DNA of 64,000 nt from Paguma larvata. Its lineage: Eukaryota > Chordata > Mammalia > Carnivora > Viverridae. Below are positions 47,313 to 58,339 of the stretch, piece after piece. The stretch spans positions 17,592,001-17,656,000 of the forward strand of contig CM057844.1 of NCBI GenBank assembly GCA_030068075.1, in the 5' to 3' direction. The notes beneath the pieces are model-generated. The model did no database searches, was not told the DNA's origin, and saw nothing but the letters and a program-made list of their open reading frames with translations. The translations under genes were made by a program, and so were the position numbers. The stretch's first letter is position 1, and each line of letters begins with the position of its first letter.

Positions 47313-47774
47313 GGGATAAGCAAAGCATATGGCTATTTATAATAAAGACAACTGACAGCAAGGGCTTTAAAAAATGCTTTCTCTCCTGTTGTCAGTTTTG
47401 GAATGGAGTTGGAAGCAAGTGAAGTCCTGATAACATTGGTGTATTGTTCCTGTAGGTCCTAACCTCAGCAGGCTACATCAGTATCTTCTGTCTGAAGAAG
47501 TCGCTCTCTTTTCATCAAACACATTCCAGAAGTCAGCAGTAAAAGCACTGATGGGGGAGAGCAGATTGATCCATTAACTCTCACCCAGTTCCTTGGCTGA
47601 ACCCTTGCTTCACATTCCAGTTATAAAGATTTGGTGAGTTATCAAACAGGAAACAAGCTCTGAAAGGAACTGCATTTTCAGAGGTTCTGGCCAAGGCTCT
47701 TTCTTGTTGCCTGTGTATCCTGGAGAGGATGAGAGATGCGCTTCCCTGAAACTCTTCTAGACTTCTCCATTTCT
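47313..47774. other. Unique non-coding sequence
   Basis: No gene or repeat recognised. Confidence 0.45.
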
Positions 47775-47920
47775 GTGTGCCTAAATTATGTGGGGGCCTT
47801 GTTAAATGCATATTCTGACTATATAGTGGTGGAGCCTGAGTCTGTGTTTCTGTGCTTCTAATAAACTCCCAGGTAATGCTAATGCTTCTGATCCTTAGGC
47901 CACATTTTGAGTAGCAAGGA
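47775..47920 (+). mobile_element. MER5A-like remnant
   Basis: ccttgttaaatgcatattctgac, ggtggagcctgagtctgtg, ctaataaactcccaggtaatgc and gccacattttgagtagcaag follow the MER5A order with one end missing. Confidence 0.65.
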
Positions 47921-49602
47921 GCTAAAAAACACTTTGGGAATCTGCTTGAAGACTAGATAGCTGCATTTCCACTCATTTGAGCTTTGGCTTCAAAAGTTAT
48001 CCTCCAATGCATCTTGCCCAGTGCTTGCCCAGTGACATTGGGTGAGATGTAGTGTGAATAAACATATAAGAAACAATTAAATGGGTGGTTATTCAAACAC
48101 TTACCACTCAGTGTTGTGATGAACAACACATTATAGTTTTAATCCCTATAGTCTCAGTGAGAGGGAGGAATCCATGCAAGAAAGGTGTGTGTCTCCAAGG
48201 TGAGAAGACAGACAAAGGAAGATAAATTTCCTACTAGCTATACTCAAGTCAAAGCATAAAGAAGAATAATGATTATTTCCTCTTTGCTAAGCTCTGCTCC
48301 AGGGTGACTTTAAATCTCAGGAGGTATTACAGGTCCATTCAAGGGGACATCCCTAACTGGGGTGTAGCCTTTTAAGGCTTCATTCCATGTGACTAAAATG
48401 AAGATCAAGGTTGAGATTCAAAGCATAAGAAAGTCCTGCCTTAACAGATCCAAACTTGTGGCAAGTTGTAGCTCCTCACTACAGCCCAGGTTTCACTTTT
48501 CTCTCAACTAAACGGCCTGAGGTTGAATTTAATTTTAGTTTTCTCCAAGTCAAGTGACCTCCTTACCTGGAAGTAAATCACGGAGAATGTTTACCATGAG
48601 GCAGACCTGAACCCAGTGCTCTGGCATGGAGGCCATGTCATTGTGGACATGATACTTCCCTTCTACGAATGTCATTTTCTTGTATATAAAATTAGAATGA
48701 TGAAAATCTATCCCACAGCACTGCTCTGAGTCCAATTAAGCTAATGTAGAGACTAAGTATGTATGTAAATTAAATAATAAATTAAATAAGTCAATAAATT
48801 CACCTGCCCTTTCAATTGTGGGGGAAAAAGCAGAACATCTTTGTCTCTAGAGCAGCTTGAAATTCTGTCTGTAAGTTCATTGCTACTAGGAGTACAGCAA
48901 GCGTTGGAAATGCCGAAAGATTTCCGTCAGTGGCTAATTTGATGGCTAGGACACATTTTGGGAGAGAGAAAACCATAATTTAAAGTATCCTGACATCAAT
49001 AAATATTTCCTTAGCATTTAGCTGTAAGAGGTCTGAATTCTCCATCTGTTCAGAAATTTCTAATTTCAAAATAATATGGTGCTTCAAGAGTTTGTGAATC
49101 CATAGAAATGTCAGGAAGATCAAGTGCTGTTGCAGTTTTCCACACTTAGGGAGAAGTGTACACTACTCTTGTTTCCTTGTGGAACAAGGGAAAAAGGCAA
49201 GCTGATCTCCATTGCCCCTTTAGCACCATGTCTCTTAATCATATTTGGAAGCATCTCAGAAAGAACTAGTTCTGACCGTGGGGTGAGACGGGCTGGTGTG
49301 GACCACTGCCCAGCTACCCTGATGATACCTTCCATGTTCACTTGGCTGCATTCTTAAATAGCTACAATTTACATCCACCTCAGCCATTTGTTTTTGAGCT
49401 CAGATGATCCCGAGAATCATACAGAATTGGACTAAGAGTTTATTGCTAAATGTTTATTGAAATGGCTGGTCATTCCTCAAAATAAGCTCCAGATAAACAC
49501 TGAATTGAAAGTAAATTTTCTCTTTTCCATTCACTTTTATTCTGGCCTAAACATAATGCTTCATGTAGATGTTTTACTCCCACCCCTTTTCTCCGCCATT
49601 TT
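47921..49602. other. Unique non-coding sequence
   Basis: No gene or repeat recognised. Opposing open frames at 49120-49357 overlap and have no domain. Confidence 0.45.
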
Positions 49603-49620
49603 AGAGGCTCCATTCTTCTT

Positions 49621-49872
49621 CTTTCTTCTTCTTTCCTCCTTCCTCCTTCTTATTCCTCTTCTTCTTTTTAATATTTGTTTATTTTTGAGAGAAAAGAGAG
49701 AGCATGAACAGGGGAGGAACAGAGAGAGAGGGAGACACAGAATCTGAAGCAGGCTCCAGGCTCTGAGCTGTCAGCATAGAGCCCAATGTAGGGCTCAAAC
49801 TCACGAACTGCTAGATCACGACCTGAGCTGAAGTCCAATGCCTAACCCACTAAGCCACCCAGGCACTCCCAC
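49621..49872 (-). mobile_element. Felid SINE with (CTT)n-expanded tail
   Basis: The core is at 49668-49872. The tail on the left has become a run of CTT/TCC units (49611-49667). An 18-bp TSD, agaggctccattcttctt (49603-49620) and agaggccccattcttctt (49873-49890), differs at one base and defines the insertion exactly. Confidence 0.96.
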
Positions 49873-49997
49873 AGAGGCCCCATTCTTCTTTTATTACTCT
49901 CCTACGCCCATTGCAGTCTTCATACACTGAGAGGGCCAGGGTGACATCTACTTGTCTAGGAAAAATGCCACTAAGATAATTTGCAAGTAAATATCTT

Positions 49998-50160
49998 TTT
50001 TTTTAATATTTATTCATTTTTGGAAGAGGGAGAGAGGGACAGAGGATCCGAAGTGGGCTTCAAGTTGACACCAGCAAGCCTGATGCAGGGCTCAAACTCA
50101 AGAACTGTGAGATCATGACCTGAGTTGAAGTCGGACACTCAACCAACTGAGCCACCCAGG
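49998..50160 (-). mobile_element. Shortened felid SINE
   Basis: 163-bp minus-strand SINE with an exact 16-bp TSD tgcaagtaaatatctt at 49982-49997 and 50161-50176. The 5' tip (about 6 bases of the usual ggcgcc start) and part of the middle are missing, yet the TSD is intact, so the loss occurred before or during insertion at the 5' tip. Confidence 0.96.
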
Positions 50161-50204
50161 TGCAAGTAAATATCTTAACAATAGCTTTGCTTTTCTTACA
50201 CCTA

Positions 50205-50475
50205 ACCAGTTTCCTTATTTCCACTCTATTCCACACTCCACTGTGAGACCAGAATGATATTTTCAAGAAGCAATGCTGATTGTGTCAGTCTCCTATTTAA
50301 AACCCTTCATTGGCACCCTCCTGACCCTGAAATAAAGTCTGAATTGCACACAAAGTTCTTTATGATCTGGCTTCCGTTTATCTTCCCAGCCTTGTGTCTC
50401 AAACACTTCCCACCCTTCTCAGTACCGGATTCTCCACAGGAAAGCTTAGATGCACTCTGACCTGCCTTAAACGCA

Positions 50476-50548
<73 letters not shown>

Positions 50549-50850
50549 TCTGCCACTTGATATAGTCTTTCCTTTCCTTCCCCTCTCACCCAACATTGAC
50601 TTAATCTGTGGTTAATTCAGACTCATTAAATAAATTGTCCACTTGCATATCACTTTACTGAGATAAGTACTTCTCCTACATATATCTAAATGTGCCCAGC
50701 GCTGCTTGCTAGTTTTACACTCCCTTTCTAAGCTACCCTCTTGTTCACCATTATATTCCCAGAATCCAGAATGCTATATGTCACATAATAAGGGCTCTGC
50801 AAATATTTGATAAATGAAATAAATGAATAAATGAATGAATTAGTGAAACA
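50205..50850 (+). mobile_element. L2 LINE 3' end with internal microsatellite
   Basis: gtgagaccagaatgatattttcaagaagc, ctcctatttaaaacccttcattggc, gtctgaattgcacacaaag, ttctttatgatctggcttcc, tcaccattatattcccagaatc and aatatttgataaatgaaataaatgaat give the whole L2 3' order. A CA/GA array sits inside at 50471-50548. Confidence 0.9.
50471..50548. repeat. Compound (CA)n(GA)n microsatellite
   Basis: About 45 bp of CA (with CGCG near the start) joined to about 32 bp of GA. Produces overlapping Cys/Val and Thr/His open frames that are not genes. Confidence 0.98.
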
Positions 50851-50868
50851 CTTTCTATATACTAGAGC

Positions 50869-51052
50869 AGAGGTTCCCAAAGTATGATCTGCAGACCAGT
50901 ATCAGTTTCACTTGGGTACTTAGAGACGCAAATTCTTTCGGTCCCCCGAAAGATCTACTGAATCAGAAATTTTGGGAGGAGGTCCCAACACTCTATTTTA
51001 GCGGGCTCTCCTGTGATTCTGAGGCATACTAAAGTTGGAAAACCACTGTCTT
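50869..51052 (+). mobile_element. MER5A-like element, copy 1 of 3
   Basis: cagaggttcccaaagtatgatctgcagacc, agatctactgaatcagaaattttggg, ctcctgtgattctgaggc and aaagttggaaaaccactgtc: a nearly full MER5A with both ends present. Confidence 0.88.
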
Positions 51053-51225
51053 AGAGCAGTCGTACTCATCTCTGGCTGTACATTATAATCATCTGGCATT
51101 TTTTTTAATGATTGATCCTCTCGGGAGTTTTTTATTTGATTAGATTACTGTGTATTCTAGAATACTGTTTTAAAGCTCACCAAGTGATGTTGATATGCAT
51201 CTGGGGTTGAGAATCACTATCCTTG
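51053..51225 (+). mobile_element. MER5A-like element, copy 2 of 3
   Basis: gcagtcgtactcatctctggctg, cattataatcatctggc and ccaagtgatgttgatatgc...ggttgagaatcactat. It starts within a few bases of copy 1's end and is more diverged in the middle. Confidence 0.75.
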
Positions 51226-51369
51226 ATTTTCCATCTCCTCCCTCCAGCCCTACCACACACAAATTACTGATAAAATGGGCACTAGTCTAGTACCACTCTA
51301 CCAATGTCTCTAGCCTCCCCCAGGACAATGTAGTAGGGCTGCATCAGATTCAGCCTAGCAACCAAAAAA

Positions 51370-51540
51370 TCTCAGTATTCCAAATGCGGTCCCTGGAATA
51401 AAGTTTGTATTCCCCGAAGGCTAGCTTATTGGATACACAAAATCTCAAGCTCTTTTCAGAATTGCTGCATCAGAATCCGTGTTTTAACAAGATACCCAGA
51501 TGATCTGTGTCCATATTAGAGTTTGAGAGGCACTAGTCTA
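51370..51540 (+). mobile_element. MER5A-like element, copy 3 of 3
   Basis: attccaaatgcggtccctgg, gctgcatcagaatccgtg, ttttaacaagatacccagatgatctg, gtttgagaggcactagtc: same family and orientation. Confidence 0.75.
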
Positions 51541-51607
51541 GGATAGAGAGCATTAAGCATGGTTTTACAGAGTACAGAAGTTAAATAATTTTTTGCAGGT
51601 CTTTTTA

Positions 51608-51837
51608 AAACTTTTTCAAAATTTTTTATCTTTATTTATTTTTGAGAGAGAGAGAGACAGATAGAGCATGAACGGGGGAAGGGCCGAAAGAGAGGGAGAC
51701 ACAGAACCCAAAGCAGGCTCCAGGCTCTGAGCTGCCAGCACAGAGCCCAACATGGGGCTCGAACCCACAGACTGTGAGATCATGACCTGAGCCAAAGTCA
51801 GATGCTCGACCAACTGAGCCACCCAGGTAGGTGCCCC
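51608..51837 (-). mobile_element. Felid tRNA-Lys SINE, young copy
   Basis: Near-consensus minus-strand SINE, with an exact 15-bp TSD ttgcaggtcttttta at 51593-51607 and 51838-51852. The 5' tip carries an extra GTAG next to gtgcccc. Confidence 0.98.
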
Positions 51838-52114
51838 TTGCAGGTCTTTTTATAGTTCAGGTATATAGAAGTGTATAGTCAAAAGTATTTTGCCATAAGA
51901 CTTTTCAAAAAAACTTTTGGTCAGGGCCAGAAATTAACTCTCAAGGTCAAATGGCTTCCTTGGTTAATAGCACAGAACATACCTCATGAGTCTTGGCTTC
52001 TGTTGACTGTTGGGTAGCAAAGGTCATTTCTATATAAAAGTGTTTGAAAACTAGGCCATCCAGAAAGATCATAACTCAAAATAATGAATTATTTGTGCTT
52101 ATAATCCAATTGCA

Positions 52115-52350
52115 AAAAAAAATGAATGCTTACTATGGGCCAGGCATCATGCTAAGTACTCAACAAATATTAATTTATTTAATCTTCCCTACAACCCCAT
52201 GAAGCAGGTGCTATTAATTATCCCCATTATGGAAATGAAGGAAGCAGAGGCATGGAAAGTCAGGCATAGCTTAGGAGTATGACCCAGAAGTGAAATCCAA
52301 ACCCATCTTTCTCTGGAGCCTGTGTTATTAACCACAACACTATGTTCAAC
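52115..52350 (-). mobile_element. MIR SINE, nearly full length
   Basis: cttactatgggccaggcatc, atttatttaatcttccctac, ccccatgaagcaggtgctatt, ggaaatgaaggaagcagaggc and ttaaccacaacactatg are MIR antisense in full order. Confidence 0.9.
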
Positions 52351-52780
52351 AATTACTCTAGAGGAGAAGGAACAATGACCCCAAACAACTGTTTTTTTAA
52401 AAAACATTAGTTTAAAAGCCCCTGACTGTTCCTCCTACAATTAGAAGAGCCAGAATTAAATAGAATGGTTGCTGTGCCAACCCACAGAAGTCAAATATAA
52501 CCAGGCAGCAAATTAGAGTAAACATTTAGGAATCCCTTGCATGTGGCACACGACTCCACCCACCCTTCTTGGCACAAGCAAGGATGTTGATTATATGGAT
52601 CCCGCTGGCATTTCATGTCCTCATGCAAGTCATACAGAGTATCCTCCTTACTGCTGAATGTGAACATGACCAGACTTATTTGAGTAGTTTGGCACATTAT
52701 GGTGATGACTCAATAGTGCAGACAAGGGCAAGAACCCCAGCTTATGCATTCCTCCATTCCCCCTTACTCTTTTAATTAAA
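52351..52780. other. Unique non-coding sequence
   Basis: No gene. Opposing open frames at 52491-52775 have no domain. Confidence 0.45.
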
Positions 52781-53190
52781 TCACCCATTGTAAATGGATG
52801 CAAACAAGATGATGGGCATTATGGTCAGAGCTGAAGATCATTTCCTAAGGACAGGATTTCTTGAGGATAAAAGTAACCAACTGGCTTTGGCCATTAACTG
52901 CGATTGGTTAACAAGCTCTGGGAAATGTATCTTATCTAAACAGTTTTTGCCATGTTAAGATAAAGCAGAAAAGGGAGGAGAAGGAACCTGGGTGCCTATA
53001 TTTGGAGTAGAATTTATGCCCCACATATGCCAGTCAATCAGTTTGGCTCATCTCTGCTGGCATTCCATTCTACTGACTGTCCCCCATTAACACAGCAGGG
53101 TTTTCACACGTTAACCTAATTTGTAGGCATGGGAGTTTCCCATGAAAATTCCCTGAGCACAGGTCAGAGGTAGGAGCCCTGAACATTTAT
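52780..53190. promoter_or_regulatory. Candidate conserved regulatory segment
   Basis: Repeat-free segment with a cluster of factor-like motifs: attggttaac (CCAAT box/HNF1 half-site) at 52903-52912, a GATA site on the minus strand (cttatct, 52931-52937) and one on the plus strand (agataa, 52958-52963) facing it. Motif matches this short arise by chance often. Function is inferred only. Confidence 0.25.
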
Positions 53191-53454
53191 ATGGTCCTTC
53201 TTTGTACTGATCAGAAACACTAACGTTGCCAGGTAGCCTCTGACGAGAGAACTGCTGAGCTGTGGTCAGGAAGCCTTGGCTGATACATATGGATAGAGTA
53301 ACTCAGAGACATTTCACGTCAGAGTTTGTGGCCCTCGGAGCATATTCTTAATTCAGGACCAATTATCAATGCCTCTAATTCATTCTCTAATTCGTAACTT
53401 TCTTTAGAGTAACCAAAGGATCATTCATAAATTCATAAACATTATTGCTCAAAG

Positions 53455-53615
53455 AAACTTAGAGATGATCTTATTTTAGTTCTTTTCTTCAATAAGTAAA
53501 GAAATTAGGGTCCGAATTACTTAATAATTTTCCAATTTTAAGTAATAAATGGTAAAGCCAAGGGTAGAATTTGGGGTTTTGGATTTCCATGCCAAGTGCC
53601 AGTTCTACTACTGGG
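53455..53615 (-). mobile_element. MIR SINE remnant
   Basis: aataagtaaagaaattagggtccgaattac, agtaataaatggtaaagcc and ccatgccaagtgccagttctactac are a diverged MIR in antisense. Confidence 0.6.
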
Positions 53616-54365
53616 TTAGATCAAATCTAGCTGTTCAAAGTAATCTAAAGATCATTTAAAGATCTTCCGGCCACACTTCCAGATGTGCTGATTTAGTAGA
53701 AATCTAGATAAAACCCAGGAACCTGAATATTTTGCTGCATGCTCAGGAATGGGCTAGAGTATGCAAAGTAAATTTCAGAACCAAAATTTTCCTAAGTATA
53801 TGAACAAATATCATGAAATATTCTTATACCTTTGTATTATCTGCTCTTTTGACTATCTCCAATTAATCAAAGCTTCATACAGGTTGACTTTCCCAAAAGT
53901 GAATTATTTTTCTTTTTATCAGAACATCCATGTTATTAAAATAGGGTCACGTCTATGCTGATAAGCTCAGAAAAATCAAAAGATGATCTAAAAATCCCAT
54001 AGGTAACCAGTGATAAACCTAGATTTGAATAAAAAATCTTTTGCATGTACTTATTCCTGGAAATTAGGAGACAAACACAAAACTGATGACAGAAAAAATC
54101 CCAAAGCCTCAGCGAATGAATACACTACAGTTCTGGGGACTTTCCTCTTAACCTCCTTTTCCCTTCCTTTCCCCTTCTCTGATAGGATGCTAAAGACAGC
54201 AGGCGACATTCATACCAATCTTATTTTCTTATTGGGAGACCATTGCTCTGCCTTTAAATACGATCCTTTGGTCAACATAGATGGGTTAGGTAAAGGTGAA
54301 CACCACCACTCACTGACGACCAAAAACTATATTTCAGTCAGTTTTCAAAGTGTGGAGACAACACT
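53616..54365. other. Unique non-coding sequence
   Basis: A possible MER5-like scrap lies at 53655-53750. The longest open frame of the window (134 codons, 54010-54414) ends inside a SINE tail and has no domain. Confidence 0.5.
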
Positions 54366-54373
54366 CCTAATAT

Positions 54374-54596
54374 CTTTTTTTTTAATTTTTTTTCTAACAT
54401 TTATTTATTTTTGAGACAGAGAGAGACAGAGTATGAGTGGGGCAGGGACAGAGAGAGAGGAAGACACAGAATCCGAAGCAGGCTCCAGACTCTGAGCTGT
54501 CAGCACAGAGCCTGATGCAGGGCTGGAACTCACGGACCGCGAGATCATGACCTGAGCCGAAGTCGGATGCTCAACCGACCGAGCCACCCAGGCGCC
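54374..54596 (-). mobile_element. Felid tRNA-Lys SINE
   Basis: Near-consensus minus-strand copy, right end gagccacccaggcgcc. Short TSD cctaata at 54366-54372 and 54597-54603. Confidence 0.96.
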
Positions 54597-54978
54597 CCTA
54601 ATAAATGTAAAATCTTTAGTCATTTATGTCTACATTTGTTTTATGTGATAAACCAATCAGAATGAAATTCTTAATAACAGAAGCATCTTAAAAACAGAAG
54701 ATATACGATTAACTCAGTAGTGTTTGTTATAAGAGAATGTCTTAGGGAAAATTGTGAGATGTATAAAGCCTGTCCTTGATGGTAGGTCCTAGATTCCCAT
54801 TTTTATAGAGGGGCTTTCCTCTGGTCCATCTCCTTGATCTTTATAAACTTTTTCAGAAAAGGATCGGGAACACATTAACACCAAGGAGATAGGGACTGAC
54901 AACATATTGGAAGGCAACAGCCCTCAGAATAGTTTTAAGTCACGGATGAATATTCCATGCCCATTTCATTTTTGAATT
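54597..54978. other. Unique non-coding sequence
   Basis: No gene or repeat recognised. Confidence 0.45.
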
Positions 54979-54999
54979 CCCCCCTTCCCCCCCCCCCCC
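54979..54999. repeat. C-rich tract
   Basis: CCCCCC-TT-CCCCCCCCCCCCC. Prone to length errors in assembly and to i-motif/quadruplex structures. Confidence 0.95.
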
Positions 55000-55089
55000 A
55001 CTTTGGGACACTGTCACTACTTACTAGCATCTTAGCCAGGAGTTAAAACCCAATCTAGCTTATTTGTTTTTATTTCTTTTTTTCTGGTT

Positions 55090-55400
55090 AGGGGATCTAC
55101 GAAGTTCTGCAGACCCCAACTATTCACACAGAGTTCAATGGCCAGAGCACATGACTAAAACAAATCCAATCATTGTATTCCTTTCCCTGGTCACAGTGAT
55201 TAGTTCAAATGTAGTCCTGCCACTAGGACAGGCCAGAGTCAATCACAGAACTTTTTTGGAGAGGTGAGGGAGATGTGAAATCCTGAAGCAAAATACTTTC
55301 TCTTTTGTGCTGGTCATGAATAATGAGGCATGTAGAGCTTTAGGAGCTACTGGGCTCCATATTGGGACCATAGGAGAAGCAAAACACATTTGCATATGGA
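55090..55400 (+). mobile_element. LTR-like remnant
   Basis: ccagagcacatgactaaaac, aggccagagtcaatcacagaac and ggagctactgggctccatattggg resemble the middle of an old mammalian LTR. Weak and unassigned. Confidence 0.4.
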
Positions 55401-55506
55401 TTGGTAGGAATTTTAACTTATAAAAACTCTGCATTTTAGTCTATTTGCATTATCATATGTATTCTTTTTGTCAGTTTCTTTCTCTTTTCCTCTTTTTTTC
55501 AACCTC

Positions 55507-55548
55507 CATCTATCTTATCTATCTATCCAACCATCCATCCGTCCATAT
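55507..55548. repeat. Imperfect (TATC)/(CATC) repeat
   Basis: catctatcttatctatctatccaaccatccatccgtcc-type run of tetranucleotides. Confidence 0.85.
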
Positions 55549-55767
55549 CTTTCTAAACTATTGAGAATAAGCTGTGGACATGATGCCCCTCTACCTTAAA
55601 ACTTTCATCACGTATCTATGAAACAGGACATTCTCTAATTCTTATACATAACTGTCCAAATAATATCTTAAGCAAATACTTCATTTTTTCCTGCTCCGGG
55701 ATCCAACCCAGGGTCATTATACTTTATTGTCATCTGTTTTCATACTCCTTTAATCTGAAATAGTTTC

Positions 55768-55768
<1 letters not shown>

Positions 55769-55805
<37 letters not shown>
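55769..55805. repeat. (TG)n microsatellite
   Basis: Pure TG run of about 37 bp. Likely length-variable. Confidence 0.98.
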
Positions 55806-55806
<1 letters not shown>

Positions 55807-56319
55807 TTTTACGATATTGACATTATTTAATATTCTAGGTCACTTTTTACTAGAATGACCCCATGTGGGGTTTGAGGTAAGGATAATTTTAAACATACAT
55901 ATGTTTAATGGAATTTACTGTGTTTGTGAATATTACATGGAAATTATAGGTATAGTCTTTGTGCATATTTTGATTATCAGAACATACAGTTTGTAAAATA
56001 GGCATACACTTAGAAAATATTATGTGAAGAAGAGAGAGACTGTAGTTTTGGAAACAAAACAGTTTGACAGGCTATTCTTTACATTGCCCCCTAAATACTG
56101 ACAAACTGAGGAATACCAGAATTATTTAACTCCTATATTGAGATGAATGTGACATAAATTCACAAGCAAATAATCAAAATGAAGCTATATTTCACTGTAC
56201 TCCCCAATGAAAGGGTTAGGATCAAAACATAAACAGGGTTTTACAACTAAGAGTAGAGATTGGTAAGAAATATAGACAGTGGCAACAACATAGCTGAGTG
56301 GCAAAGTTCTAAGAAGTGT
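55806..56319. other. Unique non-coding sequence
   Basis: No gene or repeat recognised. Confidence 0.45.
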
Positions 56320-56490
56320 AGACTAGGAGTCAAGAAGCCAGGACCCTTTTTCTAGCTTGGCTACTCTCTCTGAATGATCTTTGGCGATATGCCCTCACTC
56401 TCTGCAGTATAGTTTTTTTATCTATAAAACAAGGGGGTTGGACTATATGCTCTCTAATGCCCCTTCCAGCTCAGTAGGTCTCTGGAAGAT
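56320..56490 (+). mobile_element. MIR-type SINE remnant
   Basis: ctagcttggctactctctctgaatgatctttggc and tttatctataaaacaagggggttggactatatgctctc...ccccttccagctc match a MIR-class variant in sense. Confidence 0.7.
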
Positions 56491-58105
56491 TCATATCTAC
56501 ACCATTCAAACTCTTATCAAATGTCAGACTAAGCAGCAGTTCAGAAAAAAGGACTATCAACCTGCAGGGCAATAATGGGAGTTCCCTATGAGAGCAGAGC
56601 AGGGAGCAGGAGGTAGACTCATGAGGAATAGGAAGGAATTTGGTAAGCTGAGGAAGAAAACGGGCATGCTAAAATGAAGAGCAATCCAAGCAAAAGCATA
56701 GTCTCAGAAATGAGCACAGAATGCTATTGAAACAGACCTGCCTGTATAGCCTAAAAGTGAGAGTTGAGACCTGAGTGGACAGACAGCTCATGTGCAATAG
56801 TCAGCCTCTCTATTGTGGCCATTTTTTGGAAAATGGGAACTTTCACTGATGTACTTTGTGACGATGAATATGTATATTAAGAGTCCATGGATATATATAA
56901 CTGGCAGCTTCCAATGGTTTCATGAGAAATGTTTTTACTCCATTTTGTGCTTATTATCTACATGGACAGATGCTTTATTTGTAGATAGCAACATACTCAA
57001 GCCCCCAACCCACCCCCCATCTGAATTATCTGTCTTTTCACAGATAAGGAATACAGCATTGTTCAGATAATTCTGGCTTGTGCATTGAGTGTCATTGCTA
57101 CTGGTGGATGGTTTTCTCGGCAGTGGAGATTATAAACTTTGTCAAAAACTGATCATAGGCACATTAGCTCCTTTAATTTTCATTAGTTCTTTAGGAAGAG
57201 CTACTATTTTACCATGTGTACACATGGGATCTAAAAGTGTTTATAAACTTGACTAGAGCTAGGGTATAAATTTAAAATTACACTTTTAAATTCTGTGTTG
57301 ATGTATACACAATATTTACCTTGATTCTTGTAAATAGTGCTTTTCTTTGCTGAGTTGGATGGGCTGAGAAGTGAGAAAAGAATCAGCTGTTTTCAAGGAT
57401 CCCTCCCCCAAGCAGGCCTGTCTAACACTAATCAGATTATTGATACCAACTTCAGTCAAATACTGTGGGCATGATTTACACAAGCAAAAAAGGTGATAAT
57501 TAGAAAATGTCAATGAGCTGGTTATAAGTGTTGCCAGCTAAACAATATTATGAAAATCATTACTGAAAACTATTTGCAAGTAGTTTGAGATGCCTTGACA
57601 TGTATTTGGGACTTTGTATGTATTTGGTACCAGAAAGATTATTTTTATGTATCTTGGCCAAAAAAAAAAATCCCACAAACAAAAACACAGATTATGAACC
57701 AAGGTTATGCACAGGCAGCAGAAAGTATGACGAAAAGGAAATTACTTAAAGGGGAAGGGTGATAATTTCCACATGCCCCCTGGGTTAGTGTTTGAATGAG
57801 TATTATTTAATGGTAGCAGTGGTTATGGGCATGTGTGTACTTGGAGAATGTGCATGTGTGTGCATACACTTTGAGGGTTTTTTTTTTTAATGTTTCATAT
57901 CCTTTGTAGTGTTTTAAACTTCTATAGACTTAATGGAAGAAGATTATAAGTCTGCATGTATTTGGGGGTAGAGTTGTAAATTGTTGGTGATGGTTGTAAA
58001 GTTTGTTCTTACTTGTAAATAGGGTTCCCTTTCTTTCTTTCCCTCTCTTTTTCTCTCTCCCCTCCTGGGCCCTTCCCTCTTTCCTTCTTTTCTTTTGATT
58101 CACTT
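56491..58105. other. Unique non-coding sequence
   Basis: No gene. CT-rich run at 58027-58096. T run and A run (57877-57889, 57660-57670). Confidence 0.45.
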
Positions 58106-58123
58106 TCCAATGTGGTAAATTCT

Positions 58124-58339
58124 TTTTTACTTTTTATTTTTTAATGTTTTATTTATTTTTGAGAGATAGAGATTAGTGGGGGAGGAGCAAAGAGAGAGGG
58201 AGATAACAGAATCCGAAGCAGGATCCAGGCTCTGAGCTGTCAGTGCAGAGCCTATTGGTGGGGCTTGAACCTAGGAACCAAGAGATCATGATTTGAGCTG
58301 AAGTCAGACACTTAACCAACTGAGCCATCCAGCCGCCCC
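58124..58339 (-). mobile_element. Felid tRNA-Lys SINE
   Basis: Minus-strand copy. TSD tccaatgtgg at 58106-58115 and 58340-58349, extending with an indel to about 18 bp. Confidence 0.95.

Noticed and set aside
54010..54414. Longest open frame in the window (134 codons, plus)
   Set aside because: No recognisable domain, low-complexity end derived from a SINE's T-rich tail, no promoter or splice context. Consistent with chance.
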